From NCBI GenBank assembly GCA_016125255.1, contig WGMD01000002.1, forward strand, positions 1 through 64,000: a stretch of 64,000 nucleotides of DNA, written 5' to 3'. This stretch comes from Planctomycetota bacterium. Its GTDB lineage: Bacteria; Planctomycetota; Phycisphaerae; Phycisphaerales; Zrk34. Shown here piece after piece: positions 47,317-57,009 of this stretch. A model generated the notes under the pieces. That model was given only the letters and a program-made list of their open reading frames with translations. It did no database searches and was not told where the DNA came from. Position numbers and translations under genes: made by a program. Positions within the stretch are counted from its first letter, which is position 1. Every line of letters begins with the position of its first letter.

Positions 47317-48525
47317 TCAGGCCGCCTGGGCCGGGCCCGAACCGGCGGTGACCCGATGCGTCGTGGGCTGGCGGCTGAAACGCGTCTTGACCCGCAAAAA
47401 AATCGTCTCGTAATACCGATATACAAACCACGCCACCCCCGCGCTGATCGGAATCAGCAATAGGAAATTGAGCGTCGGCGAGTTGATCCCCAGATGCCCG
47501 AGCACCTGACGCAGCACGTTCAGGCACAGCATGTGCATCATGTAGACACCATAGCTGATGATCCCGATGGTCCGCACGGGCTTGAGCGACAGGAACCGGG
47601 CGAGCCAGTGGTCCTCGATGATCACGCAACTGAGCACCAGAAGCGTCAGCGCGCCGCACACGCCGTAGTCCCAGTCGATCGATCGCGTCGGCAGCGCACA
47701 CACGCCGACCACCAGCGCCAATGCCAGCGGACTGACCCACGGCTTGCCCACGACGCGGTACAACCACCCGTACACCTTCGGCGAGTGCAGCGCATGCGCC
47801 ATCAGCACGCCGAAGCAGATCGCCGGCTCGATGTACCACAGAACCTGATACCCCGTCGAGTCGACCGGAAAGATCGAGATGAACGTCCCCTGCCGATGCA
47901 GGTACACCACGATGATCAACCCGATCATCGCCAGCACCGCCCACATGCCCCTGAGCACCTTCTCGATCGATGGCCAGACCAGATAGAACTGCTCTTCCAC
48001 CGCCAGCGACCAGGCGAAGTAAAAGATGACGCGCTGCGTCTCCGTGTCCGCCTTCGAGGGGACGAGCCAGTTGGTGGTGTAGGTCAGGAAGGCGGGCAGA
48101 TTGTCGAAGAACGTCGCCTTGTCGACCGGGTTCTTCTCGATGACGACGACCGCCAGCGTGTACACCAGCAGCATCAGGTAATAGAGCGGAAAAATACGCA
48201 GCGATCGCCGCCAGTAGAACGCCGACAGGGACAGATAGCCATAGCGTTCGCGTTCGCGCAGGAGCAGGGTTGTGATGAGAAATCCGCTGATGACGAAGAA
48301 CAGATTGACGCCCATGTAGCCGCGCTCAAAGAGCGGGATGTGCAGGTAGGCGCCGGGCTTGGTGTGATGCCAGAGCACGGCGAGGATGCTCAGGCAGCGC
48401 AGGCCGTCGAGGGAGCCGAAGTACGAATGCGACCGAAAGGCCAGATACGCATCGCGCGCCCGCGCCGCAGCGATCGGCGCGCCCGCGGTGTTTGTCATGG
48501 AGCTGGCTTCAGACATAAGACTCAT
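47317..48525 (-). CDS. Acyltransferase 3 family membrane protein (OafA/YrhL type)
   Basis: The 402-residue protein has about 10 transmembrane helices with the family motifs YFGSLDGLRCLSILAVLWHH (catalytic His near 55), FFVISGFLITTLLL, and RIFPLYYLMLL. These enzymes add acetyl or other acyl groups to surface sugars. ATG 48525 is the first ATG of the frame; 48516 and 48498 are alternatives, and no clear Shine-Dalgarno distinguishes them. Confidence 0.87.
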   Translation of the reverse strand: MSLMSEASSMTNTAGAPIAAARARDAYLAFRSHSYFGSLDGLRCLSILAVLWHHTKPGAYLHIPLFERGYMGVNLFFVISGFLITTLLLRERERYGYLSLSAFYWRRSLRIFPLYYLMLLVYTLAVVVIEKNPVDKATFFDNLPAFLTYTTNWLVPSKADTETQRVIFYFAWSLAVEEQFYLVWPSIEKVLRGMWAVLAMIGLIIVVYLHRQGTFISIFPVDSTGYQVLWYIEPAICFGVLMAHALHSPKVYGWLYRVVGKPWVSPLALALVVGVCALPTRSIDWDYGVCGALTLLVLSCVIIEDHWLARFLSLKPVRTIGIISYGVYMMHMLCLNVLRQVLGHLGINSPTLNFLLLIPISAGVAWFVYRYYETIFLRVKTRFSRQPTTHRVTAGSGPAQAA

Positions 48526-48626
48526 TTGAAGCGGAGAACCCGATCGGCACATCCCGCCGCGCGGACGTCCGCCTCGCGCGATCCCCGGCGAATTATACCG
48601 GATGCGGGACGATCATCGGATTCAAG

Positions 48627-49424
48627 TCACTTGCGGCCGCGCATCCGCCGCGCCACACTCTGGCTCAGGAGGCGTATCGCAAAGGGGATATCATCGATGA
48701 GATAACGCCGCAGCAGCCGGCCGGGCTCCTGAAACATGCGATGCACCCATTCCAGTCCGCACTTCTGCATCCAGATCGGCGCTCGGTGCACCTGCCCGCA
48801 CAGAAAGCTCAAGCTGATGCCCACGCCCATCCACCATGCCCCCGGCGCCTCCGCCCGAAGCATATCGATCACGCGCTCCTGCTTGGGAAAACCCAGCGCG
48901 ACATAAACAATGTCCGGCTTCGTCTCTCGCAACGACGCTCGGATCGCCGCCATCTGCTTTTCATCCTTGTCAAATCCGAACGGCGGGTAGTACGTGCCGG
49001 CGATGCGCAGCTTGGGGTAGCGTTCCATGAGCACCTTCGCCGCGCCTTCCGCCGCGCCTGCGTCGCCGCCGAGCAGATACACCGACCGACCCGCTTCCGC
49101 CGCGGCGCCGCTGAGCGTGCTGATCATCGTCGACCCCGCCACGCGCTGAGGCAGCGGCGTCCCCGCAAGGCGGCTCGCCCAGATCAGCGGCATCCCGTCC
49201 GCCAAAAACAAATCCGCCTTCCCGCACAGCGCCGGCACCTCCGGCTTCTGCGCCCACTGACGCAGCACATCCAGATTCATCGGCACGACCCACCCGCCGC
49301 GCCCCGCCTTCAGTCCGTCGATCACGAAACGCACCGCCTCCGCCTCCGTGACGACATGAAACTTCGCCCCGGCCAGATCGATCGTCGGCGTGTTCCGCTC
49401 AATGGTGTGAGTCAATGTCGCCAC
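48627..49424 (-). CDS. WecG/TagA/CpsF-family glycosyltransferase (GT26)
   Basis: The 265-residue enzyme has the GT26 motifs VPMNLDVLRQW (Asp near 52), ADLFLADGMPLIWASRLAG, VAGSTMISTL, GGDAGAAEGAAKVL and VALGFPKQERVI, with the Arg-rich C-terminus (RLLRRYLIDDIPFAIRLL). It transfers a ManNAc-type or related sugar to a lipid-linked intermediate. GTG 49424 is the only in-frame start before conserved sequence; it overlaps the GT2 gene by 13 bases. Confidence 0.88.
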   Translation of the reverse strand: MATLTHTIERNTPTIDLAGAKFHVVTEAEAVRFVIDGLKAGRGGWVVPMNLDVLRQWAQKPEVPALCGKADLFLADGMPLIWASRLAGTPLPQRVAGSTMISTLSGAAAEAGRSVYLLGGDAGAAEGAAKVLMERYPKLRIAGTYYPPFGFDKDEKQMAAIRASLRETKPDIVYVALGFPKQERVIDMLRAEAPGAWWMGVGISLSFLCGQVHRAPIWMQKCGLEWVHRMFQEPGRLLRRYLIDDIPFAIRLLSQSVARRMRGRK

Positions 49425-50338
49425 CGGCTCGCCGTCTCCTGGTTGATCCGTGCCGTCGCGCGCGTCTTGCCTTCAAACAGGCACATCCATTGATACCGTC
49501 TCAGAAACTTGCGGAACTCCGGGTTCTCGTAGCGCGGCAGGCGCTTGAGCATGCTCTTGACGTAGCCCCACCAGAGCATCAATCCCCCGATGAGAATCGG
49601 CGGGTGCAGCGAACGGTACAGCGCGCTGACCGTGATGTACGCCAGCCCCGTGCCCATGAAATACTGGCCGAATCCGTGACGCATCCGCCCCGTGATGATG
49701 CCCTTCTGACTCGAACCCATCGGTCGCAGATGAATGAACCGCAGCGCCGGCACATCGTCCCAACTCGCCGCGATCCACCCGTGCATGCGGCAATGATGAC
49801 AGTCGATCCCGTCCCACATCACCTGATGCACGAACCCGCCGATCTCCTTGAAGCACGCCACGCGATAGAACTTGCTCATCCCCACCGACATCTCACTGCC
49901 GCATGGCTCCGGTTCGAGTTCCCCATCGGGCACCTCGATGAACGGCTTGCCGCTGCATGTCCCCATGCGCGGCTCCGCCTCCATGCGCTCGATCAATGTC
50001 TCAAAGTACCGCTCGGGCATATCCAGATCGAGATCGAACTTGCATACATAATCGAATTCGTCCGGATTGATCTTCTCGTAGCCGAAATAGAACGCCTCGA
50101 CGACGCCCGGACCGACGCTGCGCTTGCCGCGGTCCTCCCGGCGGACGATCCGGATATACGGATATTTCGCCGCATATTCGGCCAGAATTGCCGGCGTCTC
50201 ATCCGTCGATCCGTCGTCGACGATGAGCCAAAGCGCCGGCGGCACCGTCTGCCGAACCACACTCTCGAGCGTGCGGCGGGCATACTGCGCCTCGTCCCGG
50301 CAAGGCGTGATCAATGCGTACTTGCGTCCTTCACTCAT
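49412..50338 (-). CDS. Family 2 glycosyltransferase
   Basis: The 308-residue GT-A enzyme has ALITPCRDEAQYARRTLESV, the nucleotide-binding VDDGSTDETPAIL and DFDYVCKFDLDLDMP (DxD-like). A C-terminal hydrophobic region (LAYITVSALYRSLHPPILIGGLMLWWGY) suggests membrane association. The donor and acceptor are unknown. It is flanked by the WecG-type and heptose kinase genes. Confidence 0.87.
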   Translation of the reverse strand: MSEGRKYALITPCRDEAQYARRTLESVVRQTVPPALWLIVDDGSTDETPAILAEYAAKYPYIRIVRREDRGKRSVGPGVVEAFYFGYEKINPDEFDYVCKFDLDLDMPERYFETLIERMEAEPRMGTCSGKPFIEVPDGELEPEPCGSEMSVGMSKFYRVACFKEIGGFVHQVMWDGIDCHHCRMHGWIAASWDDVPALRFIHLRPMGSSQKGIITGRMRHGFGQYFMGTGLAYITVSALYRSLHPPILIGGLMLWWGYVKSMLKRLPRYENPEFRKFLRRYQWMCLFEGKTRATARINQETASRWRH

Positions 50339-50344
50339 CCCGAC

Positions 50345-51370
50345 TTATCCGTCCGTCGACCAGGTCTGAAGCCCGTTGTAGTCGAACGCGAACTCCACGA
50401 TCTGCCCGCCCATCTGCTCCAGCTTCTCCGCCACCTTGTGCTTCTTGTCGAATTCGCAGATGAAGAGCATGTACCCCCCCCCGCCGGCGCCCGTCACCTT
50501 CCCGCCCAGCGCGCCGACCTTCCGCGCCTCCGTGTACATCTCGTCGATGTGCGAAGTGCTGATCTTGCCCGCCATGCGCTTTTTCGATTCCCAACCTTCA
50601 TGCAAGAGCGCCGCGAAATCCCGCAGCCGACCCTGCAACAGCGCCGCCTTCATCTCCACCGCGATCCGCTTGATCTCATCCATCGCCGCCACCGCATCGA
50701 CATTCCCCTTGCGGAAATTGTCCGCCTGCTGACGGATGATGTTGTCGCCCATGCGCGTCCGGCCGGTGTAGCACAGCAGGCACGTGTATTGAAGCTCATT
50801 AAGCACTTCCGGCTTCACCCGCAGCGCGTTGACCACCACCGCCTGCTTGCTGAACTCGATGAAGTTCACGCCCCCGAACACCGCCGCGTACTGGTCCTGA
50901 CGTCCGCCGGCGATCCCCAGATCGATCCGCTCGATCTCCCACGCCAGTTCCGCCATGTCGTAATCCGTCAGCGGCAGATTCTTCCAGTGCCGGAACAGTC
51001 CGAGCATCGCCACCGCCATCGTCGAACTCGATCCGAGTCCCGACCCCGGCGGCGCGTCCGAGTGTAAAAAGAATTCCAGACTCTTCTTGTCCTCCCCGTT
51101 GCTCTTCATCCGCTTGAGCACCGCCTTGACCAGGTCCAGCGATCCGTCGAATTTCAGATCGTCTTCGCCGGCGTACTTGGCGACCACGTCATAATCCAGC
51201 GAATGCACCGACATGCCCGGCTCGCCCCCGCTGACGCGCATCGATGCATAAGCGTACTTGTCGATCGTCACGCTCAGCACTGCCCCGCCGCGCTCGTCCA
51301 TATATGGCGACACGTCCGTCCCGCCCCCGCCGAAGCTCAATCGCAACGGCGCTCGACTGCGAATAATCAT
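50345..51370 (-). CDS. hddA: GHMP kinase, heptose-7-phosphate kinase HddA-like (copy 1)
   Basis: The 341-residue GHMP kinase has RAPLRLSFGGGGTDVSPY at the N-terminus, the ATP loop PPGSGLGSSSTMAVAML and the C-terminal GAGGGGYMLFIC. In GDP-heptose synthesis it phosphorylates D-glycero-D-manno-heptose 7-phosphate at C1. Neighbours are an HddC-like nucleotidyltransferase and GmhA isomerase. A second homologue lies at 58510-59508, about 40% alike by eye. Confidence 0.82.
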   Translation of the reverse strand: MIIRSRAPLRLSFGGGGTDVSPYMDERGGAVLSVTIDKYAYASMRVSGGEPGMSVHSLDYDVVAKYAGEDDLKFDGSLDLVKAVLKRMKSNGEDKKSLEFFLHSDAPPGSGLGSSSTMAVAMLGLFRHWKNLPLTDYDMAELAWEIERIDLGIAGGRQDQYAAVFGGVNFIEFSKQAVVVNALRVKPEVLNELQYTCLLCYTGRTRMGDNIIRQQADNFRKGNVDAVAAMDEIKRIAVEMKAALLQGRLRDFAALLHEGWESKKRMAGKISTSHIDEMYTEARKVGALGGKVTGAGGGGYMLFICEFDKKHKVAEKLEQMGGQIVEFAFDYNGLQTWSTDG

Positions 51371-52119
51371 GTTCCATCCCCTCTTTGGCGTTGTTGCATA
51401 TATCGGGCAACCCGCTCGTATCCTTCAGGCGTCCCGATATCGCCGAAAAATCCGCTGTAATGTTGGGCCCAGAGCGTCCGCCCGTCCGACAGAACGCCCG
51501 GATAAGTTTCATACTCGATCGACACCGGCCGTCCCGCCGCGATGTACTCGAACACATCCCACTCAAGTGCGTACACCCCGCCGTTGATCCGCGCCGTCGC
51601 CGGGTCCACCGGGGCCTTTTCCTTGAACCCGATGATGCGCTCGTCGCTTTCGTCCAGTTCCAGCACGCCGTACTCCCCCGCGTTCGGCGGGCGGATCGTC
51701 ACCAGCGTGCCGACCGTGCGATCGTCCGCCGCGACATGCCGCTCGTGCGCCGCGATCAGCGCCCGATAATCCAGGTCCGGCATGATCGAGTCGCCGTTCA
51801 TCGCAATCAGCGGCCCGACCGCCAACTTGTCCATCGCATTGCGGATCGCCCCCGCCGTGCCGAGCAGCTCCTTCTCAATCGCATACTCGATCCTCACGCC
51901 CAGCCGCGATCCGTCCTGAAAATGATCCATTACCACCTGCGCCAGATGCCCGATCGCCAGCACCACCGTCCCGATCCCCGCATCGCGCAGCGCCTCGATC
52001 TGGTACTCCAGCAGCGGACGCTCCGCCACCGCCGCCATCGGCTTGGGCCGATCGCTGACGATCGAACGCAGCCGCGTCCCCAATCCCCCCGCCAAAATCA
52101 CCGCTTGTCGGATCGCCAT
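51367..52119 (-). CDS. hddC: Sugar-1-phosphate nucleotidyltransferase HddC-like (copy 1)
   Basis: The 250-residue enzyme has the signature GGLGTRLRSIVSDRPKPMAAV (residues 11-31) and VIAMNGDSIMPDLD. It would activate heptose 1-phosphate with GTP. ATGA overlap with hddA and adjacency to gmhA define a heptose module. Confidence 0.82.
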   Translation of the reverse strand: MAIRQAVILAGGLGTRLRSIVSDRPKPMAAVAERPLLEYQIEALRDAGIGTVVLAIGHLAQVVMDHFQDGSRLGVRIEYAIEKELLGTAGAIRNAMDKLAVGPLIAMNGDSIMPDLDYRALIAAHERHVAADDRTVGTLVTIRPPNAGEYGVLELDESDERIIGFKEKAPVDPATARINGGVYALEWDVFEYIAAGRPVSIEYETYPGVLSDGRTLWAQHYSGFFGDIGTPEGYERVARYMQQRQRGDGT

Positions 52120-52127
52120 GACCGCGC

Positions 52128-52697
52128 TTACGCGAACTCCCGCTCGACCGCTTCGAGAATGATGTGCATCACCAGCGTGTGCGCTTCCTGAATCCGCGCC
52201 GTCTCGCTGTCCGCCACGATCAGTTCATGATCGCACTTGCCCGCCAATGGCCCCCCGCCTTTGCCCAGAAGCGCCGCCGTGAGGACGCCCTTCGCCTTCG
52301 CCGCTTCGACCGCGTGTTGGAACATCGCGCCGTTGCCGCTCGTCGTGAAGAACACCAGCACATCGCCCTTCTGGCCGAGCCCTTCGACCTGCCGGCTGAA
52401 GAGCCGCTCGTAGCCGTAATCATTGGCGATGCACGTAATGAGCGTCGGGTCCGCCACAAGCGACACGCCCGGCAGCGACCGGCGATTGCTCTTGAACCGC
52501 CCGACCAACTCCTCGGACATGTGCAGCGCATCGGCGGCGCTGCCCCCGTTGCCCGCCGTCATGATCTTGTTGCCGCGTTTCAGCGCGTCGATCACGACGC
52601 CGCTGATCTTCTCGATCGTCGCCGCCTGATCGCGCAGCGACAGAATCACGCGCCCGCTGTTTTCGATGGACTCGATGATCTGACGCGCCGCCTTCAT
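52128..52697 (-). CDS. gmhA: Sedoheptulose-7-phosphate isomerase GmhA (copy 1)
   Basis: The 189-residue SIS-domain isomerase has ITAGNGGSAADALHMSEELVGRF (about 43-65), VLVFFTTSGNGAMFQHAVEAAKAKG and the C-terminal QEAHTLVMHIILEAVE helix with the metal-ligand His. It converts sedoheptulose 7-phosphate to heptose 7-phosphate. ATG 52697 has AGGAAG upstream and overlaps the galE stop. Confidence 0.87.
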   Translation of the reverse strand: MKAARQIIESIENSGRVILSLRDQAATIEKISGVVIDALKRGNKIMTAGNGGSAADALHMSEELVGRFKSNRRSLPGVSLVADPTLITCIANDYGYERLFSRQVEGLGQKGDVLVFFTTSGNGAMFQHAVEAAKAKGVLTAALLGKGGGPLAGKCDHELIVADSETARIQEAHTLVMHIILEAVEREFA

Positions 52698-53686
52698 TTG
52701 TTCTTCCTGTCGTTGTAGCCCTGCGGATGCTTCTGATGCCACGCCCACGCCGTCGCGACGACGTCCTTGATGTTCGGATATTTGGGCTTCCACCCGAGTT
52801 TCGACTTGAGTTTCGTCGGGTCCGCCACCAGGGCCGGTGCATCGCCGGGGCGACGCTTCGTGACTTCGTACGGAATCTTCTTACCCGTCACTTGCTCGCA
52901 TGCGCGGTGAATATCCATCACGCTCTGACCGTTGCCCGTGCCGATGTTGAACACCTCCGCCGTCGTCGGCGTCGTTGCTTCGATCGCCAATAGATGCGCG
53001 CTCGCCAGGTCGCTCGTATGCACGTAGTCCCGCACGCATGTCCCGTCCGGCGTCGGATAGTCCGTGCCGAAGATCATGATCTTGTCGCGCTGACCCAGCG
53101 GTACCTGAAGCACCAGCGGAATGATGTGCGTCTCGGGCTGATGGTCCTCGCCGAACTCCCCGCTCTCGTCCGCCCCGGAAGCATTGAAGTACCGCAGCAG
53201 CGTGAAGCCCAGTCCGTACGCATGGGCGAAATCGCGAATCATCCACTCGACCGCCAGCTTCGTCCGCGCGTACGGACTGCACGGAATCTGCTGCGCCTCC
53301 TCGTTCATCGGCGGCTTGGGGTTCTCGCCATACGTCGCACACGTGCTCGAAAAGAGCATCCGCTTTACGTCCGCCTCACGCATCGCCCGCAAGAGACTCA
53401 GCGTGCCGGCGATATTGTTGCTGTAATGATAATCGGGATTCGTCACCGACTCGCCGACGTACGTTGCCGCCGCGAAATGCATCACCGCATCCGCCTTGAA
53501 ATCCTTCATTGCCTGCGAGAGCGTCTTCGTATCCGCGATGTCCCCGACGATCAGCCGCCCGACCGCCGCCGCTTCATGACCTTCGCACAGATTGTCATAC
53601 GCCATCGCCTCATGACCGTTCGCCACGACATGCCGTAAAGCTGCGCTTCCGACGTAGCCCGCACCGCCCGTGATAAATATCCGCAT
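52694..53686 (-). CDS. galE: UDP-glucose 4-epimerase GalE
   Basis: The 330-residue extended SDR has the NAD loop ITGGAGYVGSAALRHVV, YxxxK in SPYARTKLAVEWM (about 148), VMHFAAATYVGESVTNP and the GalE-type C-terminus (RPGDAPALVADPTKLKSKLGWKP). It interconverts UDP-glucose and UDP-galactose. ATGA overlap with gmhA. Confidence 0.92.
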   Translation of the reverse strand: MRIFITGGAGYVGSAALRHVVANGHEAMAYDNLCEGHEAAAVGRLIVGDIADTKTLSQAMKDFKADAVMHFAAATYVGESVTNPDYHYSNNIAGTLSLLRAMREADVKRMLFSSTCATYGENPKPPMNEEAQQIPCSPYARTKLAVEWMIRDFAHAYGLGFTLLRYFNASGADESGEFGEDHQPETHIIPLVLQVPLGQRDKIMIFGTDYPTPDGTCVRDYVHTSDLASAHLLAIEATTPTTAEVFNIGTGNGQSVMDIHRACEQVTGKKIPYEVTKRRPGDAPALVADPTKLKSKLGWKPKYPNIKDVVATAWAWHQKHPQGYNDRKNK

Positions 53687-53716
53687 ATTCGAAAACTCCT
53701 GATGATCAGCGCGCCT

Positions 53717-54301
53717 TCACCGCTGAGTTTGATGATTGAGTATCCGCTCCGGCGCCGCGCCCAGATCGTTCACCACTTCGTCGATCGCCGGGTGATCCGC
53801 ATCGACCTTCGCACCGCACCCCGTCCGCACCAGCATCGTGCCACGGCAACCGGCATTCCGACCCGCCAGCACATCGCTCAGCGAATCACCGATCATCCAC
53901 GAGCGCGACACGTCCAGATTGAGCTCGTCCGCCGCTCTCAGAAGCATGCCCGGCCCGGGTTTACGATCAGGATGATCGATCGTCTCCATGTCGTCGCACT
54001 TGGGCGCGTGCGGACTGAAATAGATGCCGTCGATCGTGACACCATGCTCGGCAAGCTGGCGATTCATTTCCTCATGAATGCGATCAAGCCCCTCGAGCGT
54101 CAGCAAGCCGCGCCCGATGACCGACTGATTCGTCACGATCACGCAGGCATAACCTGCCCGCTGAAACACCTTGATCGCCTCCGCGGCGCCGTCAATCAAT
54201 TTGACAAGCGACGGGTCGATCAGGTGATGTACATGCTCGATCACCGTGCCGTCTCTATCAAGGAAGATCGCCGGGCTCACCGCTCCACCTCGCTCTGACA
54301 T
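53717..54301 (-). CDS. gmhB: Heptose-1,7-bisphosphate 7-phosphatase GmhB-like
   Basis: The 194-residue HAD phosphatase has the nucleophile motif FLDRDGTVI, TNQS, the Cys/His pattern FSPHAPKCDD (reduced zinc loop) and RKPGPGMLLRAADELNLD...MIGDSLSDVLAGRNAGC. It removes the 7-phosphate before nucleotide activation. Its 5' end overlaps the nucleotidyltransferase gene by 25 bases. Confidence 0.87.
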   Translation of the reverse strand: MSERGGAVSPAIFLDRDGTVIEHVHHLIDPSLVKLIDGAAEAIKVFQRAGYACVIVTNQSVIGRGLLTLEGLDRIHEEMNRQLAEHGVTIDGIYFSPHAPKCDDMETIDHPDRKPGPGMLLRAADELNLDVSRSWMIGDSLSDVLAGRNAGCRGTMLVRTGCGAKVDADHPAIDEVVNDLGAAPERILNHQTQR

Positions 54302-55011
54302 CCGAACACGCGCGGCGCATCCGCTTCCGCCGCAGCCAGCGCGCCCAGCGTGCCGATGTCCCGGTGATATCCGTCAAACGTGTACCCCCGCATCCGGCCA
54401 ACGAACTTCGGCAGCACGTCAAATCCGAGATCGAAAGCATTCATGTCCGCCATCTCGCGATAGGCCTCCGCCGTCACCGCGTAGATCCCGGCATTCGCCA
54501 GATCCGACTTGGGCTCAGCGGGCTTTTCCACAAAGCTGATCACGCGCGATGCGTCGTCCAGCTCGACGATCCCCGCCTGTTTGGGCAAGGGATGATGAAA
54601 CAGCAGCATCGTCATCGGGTCGCCATGCTCATGATGAAACGCCAGCATCGCCGCCAGGTCGACATTCGACAGATTGTCCGCGTAGATGATTAATACATCC
54701 GTCGCATCGTCGGCGAAATCCCGATTGGCGTGAATCGTCCCCGCGGAGCCGAGCAGTTTCGGCTCGTAAGATTCGGTCAGATGAAATTGCCCTTCGACAT
54801 TCTTTTGCGCGATGTAACGACGGACTGCATCGGGGAGGTGATGCGTATTGATCCGCACCTCTGTCGCGCCCGCCGGCCCCAGCGCATCGAACCAATAGTC
54901 CAACAGCGGCCGCCCCGCGATGGGCACAAGGCACTTGGGCACCGTGTCCGTCACCGGACGCAGCCGCGTCCCCAATCCGCCCGCCAACAGCAATGCTTTT
55001 GTCTTGGTCAT
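54277..55011 (-). CDS. Sugar-1-phosphate nucleotidyltransferase (HddC/ManC-like, copy 2)
   Basis: The 244-residue enzyme has LLLAGGLGTRLRPVTDTVPKCLVPIAGRPLL, IYADNLSNVD and VEKPAEPKSDLANAGIYA. It is a second candidate for GDP-heptose formation, or acts on another sugar 1-phosphate. It overlaps gmhB by 25 bases. Confidence 0.82.
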   Translation of the reverse strand: MTKTKALLLAGGLGTRLRPVTDTVPKCLVPIAGRPLLDYWFDALGPAGATEVRINTHHLPDAVRRYIAQKNVEGQFHLTESYEPKLLGSAGTIHANRDFADDATDVLIIYADNLSNVDLAAMLAFHHEHGDPMTMLLFHHPLPKQAGIVELDDASRVISFVEKPAEPKSDLANAGIYAVTAEAYREMADMNAFDLGFDVLPKFVGRMRGYTFDGYHRDIGTLGALAAAEADAPRVFGCQSEVER

Positions 55012-55040
55012 ACGCTGTTTGCCGATGATTCCTCGCCGGT

Positions 55041-55832
55041 TCAGGTGCTTTCACGCAGACCAAAGATATTCAACTGAAGATCATTCCGCCGATCCGTCGG
55101 CCGCTCGCGCAGCGGGTGCTTCGGACAGTAGTCCGTCTGGACGTACATGCGGAATCCGCATTCCGCCAGCAGATTCATGAACTCCGCCAACCGCTGCGGC
55201 TCCTTCGCCGGGGAATGGAATTCGACGAACAGACGCTTCACATTCCCCATCAGATGCTTGCACGCCGGCATCACGTCGATTTCCGCGCCTTCGATATCCA
55301 GTTTCAGCAGGTCGACCGGCTCTTCCAAGTAGCTTTGGAGGCGAACGGCCGGCACGGTCATGCCGCCGCCGTTGCCGACGCCGCCATACGAAATGTGACC
55401 GCCTTCGATACCTTCATTCACGAAGGTCACCGAATCCCCCTCCACCGTCACGGCCGCGTGAACGACTTCCACATCGTTGAGTCCGGCCGAGGCCACATTG
55501 TGACGGAGCACTTCCGCGATATTGCGATCCGCCTCGATGGCGGTGATCCGGGCTCCGGGATACTGCTGCTTGAAATACAGCACCGACACTCCGATGTTGG
55601 CTCCCACATCCAGAATGCGCGGCTTGTCCGTCCCGCAACTGAACGCATACATCTCACGCTGCATGATCACCAGATGCTGAAGCGCCGCCGAGCGACCGTC
55701 GACGAACCGAAACGTCGGGCCGAACAAGCTTGTCTGTCCGTCCTGTTTGGGCGGCAGCGCGCGAAGCCGCTGATCTTCGCGGTATTGCGCATCGGTCATC
55801 ATCCGAACCATTCTTTCAAGACGGTGAAACAT
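55041..55832 (-). CDS. FkbM-family methyltransferase
   Basis: The 263-residue SAM-dependent enzyme has ILDVGANIGVSVLYFKQ (SAM motif I), ITAIEADRNIAEVLRHNV, and VDLLKLDIEGAEIDVMPAC, the FkbM hallmark. It likely O-methylates a sugar of the surface glycan. ATG 55832 has TGAGGA nine bases upstream. Confidence 0.88.
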   Translation of the reverse strand: MFHRLERMVRMMTDAQYREDQRLRALPPKQDGQTSLFGPTFRFVDGRSAALQHLVIMQREMYAFSCGTDKPRILDVGANIGVSVLYFKQQYPGARITAIEADRNIAEVLRHNVASAGLNDVEVVHAAVTVEGDSVTFVNEGIEGGHISYGGVGNGGGMTVPAVRLQSYLEEPVDLLKLDIEGAEIDVMPACKHLMGNVKRLFVEFHSPAKEPQRLAEFMNLLAECGFRMYVQTDYCPKHPLRERPTDRRNDLQLNIFGLREST

Positions 55833-55864
55833 GCATCTTTTCCTCAGCAAAGCGCGAACGGTAT

Positions 55865-56986
55865 CTATTTCGTCACGTCGCGCACGACGTTCATCTTCGC
55901 CATCTGTTTGTTGCAGTAATCGAGAATCTGATCAAGATTGCTCGCCTGATCGAGCCAGCCCTTGTACGCCTCGACGCTGTCGATCACCGTCCGCTGCGGT
56001 TTCCAGCCCAGCGCCTTGAGCTTGCTCACATCCGAGCGAATGTGGCGTGTGTCGCCAAAACGATACTTTCCGCATGGTTTGGGTTCGTAATCCTTGCGTC
56101 CGAACACTTCCGCGACCACGCTCGCGAATTGCGAGACGGTCATCGCGTGATCACCGCCGACGTTGAACATTTCGTAGTTGGCCTTGTCGCTGTCGAGTAC
56201 GCAAAGATTCGCAGCGACCACATCGTGAATATTCACAAAGTCGCGAATTTGCTTCCCATCTTCGTAAATCATCGGGTCCGAGCCCTGATGAAAACTTAGA
56301 CAAAACACACGGCAGGCGCCGCTGTAGGCGTTATAGAAACTTTGACGCGGTCCCTGCACGATCGAATAGCGCATCGCCACGGTCGGTATGTCATAGCGTT
56401 TGCCCAGATTCAGCGCGACGCTTTCCTCCGCGATCTTGCTCAGGCCATACTGGTTCTGCGGATTGGCGACCGTCTCATCGGTGGGCTGCCACTGGATCGG
56501 CCCGCGGAAGCCCGCCGGGGCCTGAATCTCCCAGATGCCTTTGCGAAGCTGACTCTCAGGCCGAATGTCCGGGAGCAGCGGCTTGCCGCCCGCGTCGTGG
56601 TACAGGCCTTCGCCCAGCGCCGCCTGACTGGACGCGACGACGACCTTCTTGACCGGCAGTTTCTTTCGCACGATCAATTCGAAGATCAGGGCGGTGGACG
56701 TCACGTTCACATCGAAGAATCGACTGAAGATCGGCAGGTAATCCTGAAACGCCGCAAGATGGTACACCACATCGACGCCGCGCAGTGCTTCGAGCATCAG
56801 ATTCGCATCGCGCACATCGCCGCGCACCAGTTCGATACGCGGATCGAGATAGTCGGGCACGCGGTGGCCTGGGTGCACGGGCTCTTCGAGTGAATCGAGC
56901 ACGCGGACCTTGTAGCCGCGCGCCAGTAAGGCATCCGCCGTGTGTGAACCAATGAAACCCGCGCCGCCGGTGATCAATGCTTTCAT
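55865..56986 (-). CDS. NAD-dependent nucleotide-sugar epimerase/dehydratase
   Basis: The 373-residue extended SDR has ITGGAGFIGSHTADALLARG, VVYHLAAFQDYLPIFSRFFDVN, the YxxxK site QNQYGLSKIAEESVAL and the C-terminal CGKYRFGDTRHIRSDVSKLKALGWKP. The exact substrate is unclear; dTDP-, UDP- or GDP-sugar are possible. It lies between two FkbM methyltransferase genes. Confidence 0.85.
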   Translation of the reverse strand: MKALITGGAGFIGSHTADALLARGYKVRVLDSLEEPVHPGHRVPDYLDPRIELVRGDVRDANLMLEALRGVDVVYHLAAFQDYLPIFSRFFDVNVTSTALIFELIVRKKLPVKKVVVASSQAALGEGLYHDAGGKPLLPDIRPESQLRKGIWEIQAPAGFRGPIQWQPTDETVANPQNQYGLSKIAEESVALNLGKRYDIPTVAMRYSIVQGPRQSFYNAYSGACRVFCLSFHQGSDPMIYEDGKQIRDFVNIHDVVAANLCVLDSDKANYEMFNVGGDHAMTVSQFASVVAEVFGRKDYEPKPCGKYRFGDTRHIRSDVSKLKALGWKPQRTVIDSVEAYKGWLDQASNLDQILDYCNKQMAKMNVVRDVTK

Positions 56987-57009
56987 ATTCGCATGCTCGT
57001 TCCGACCGC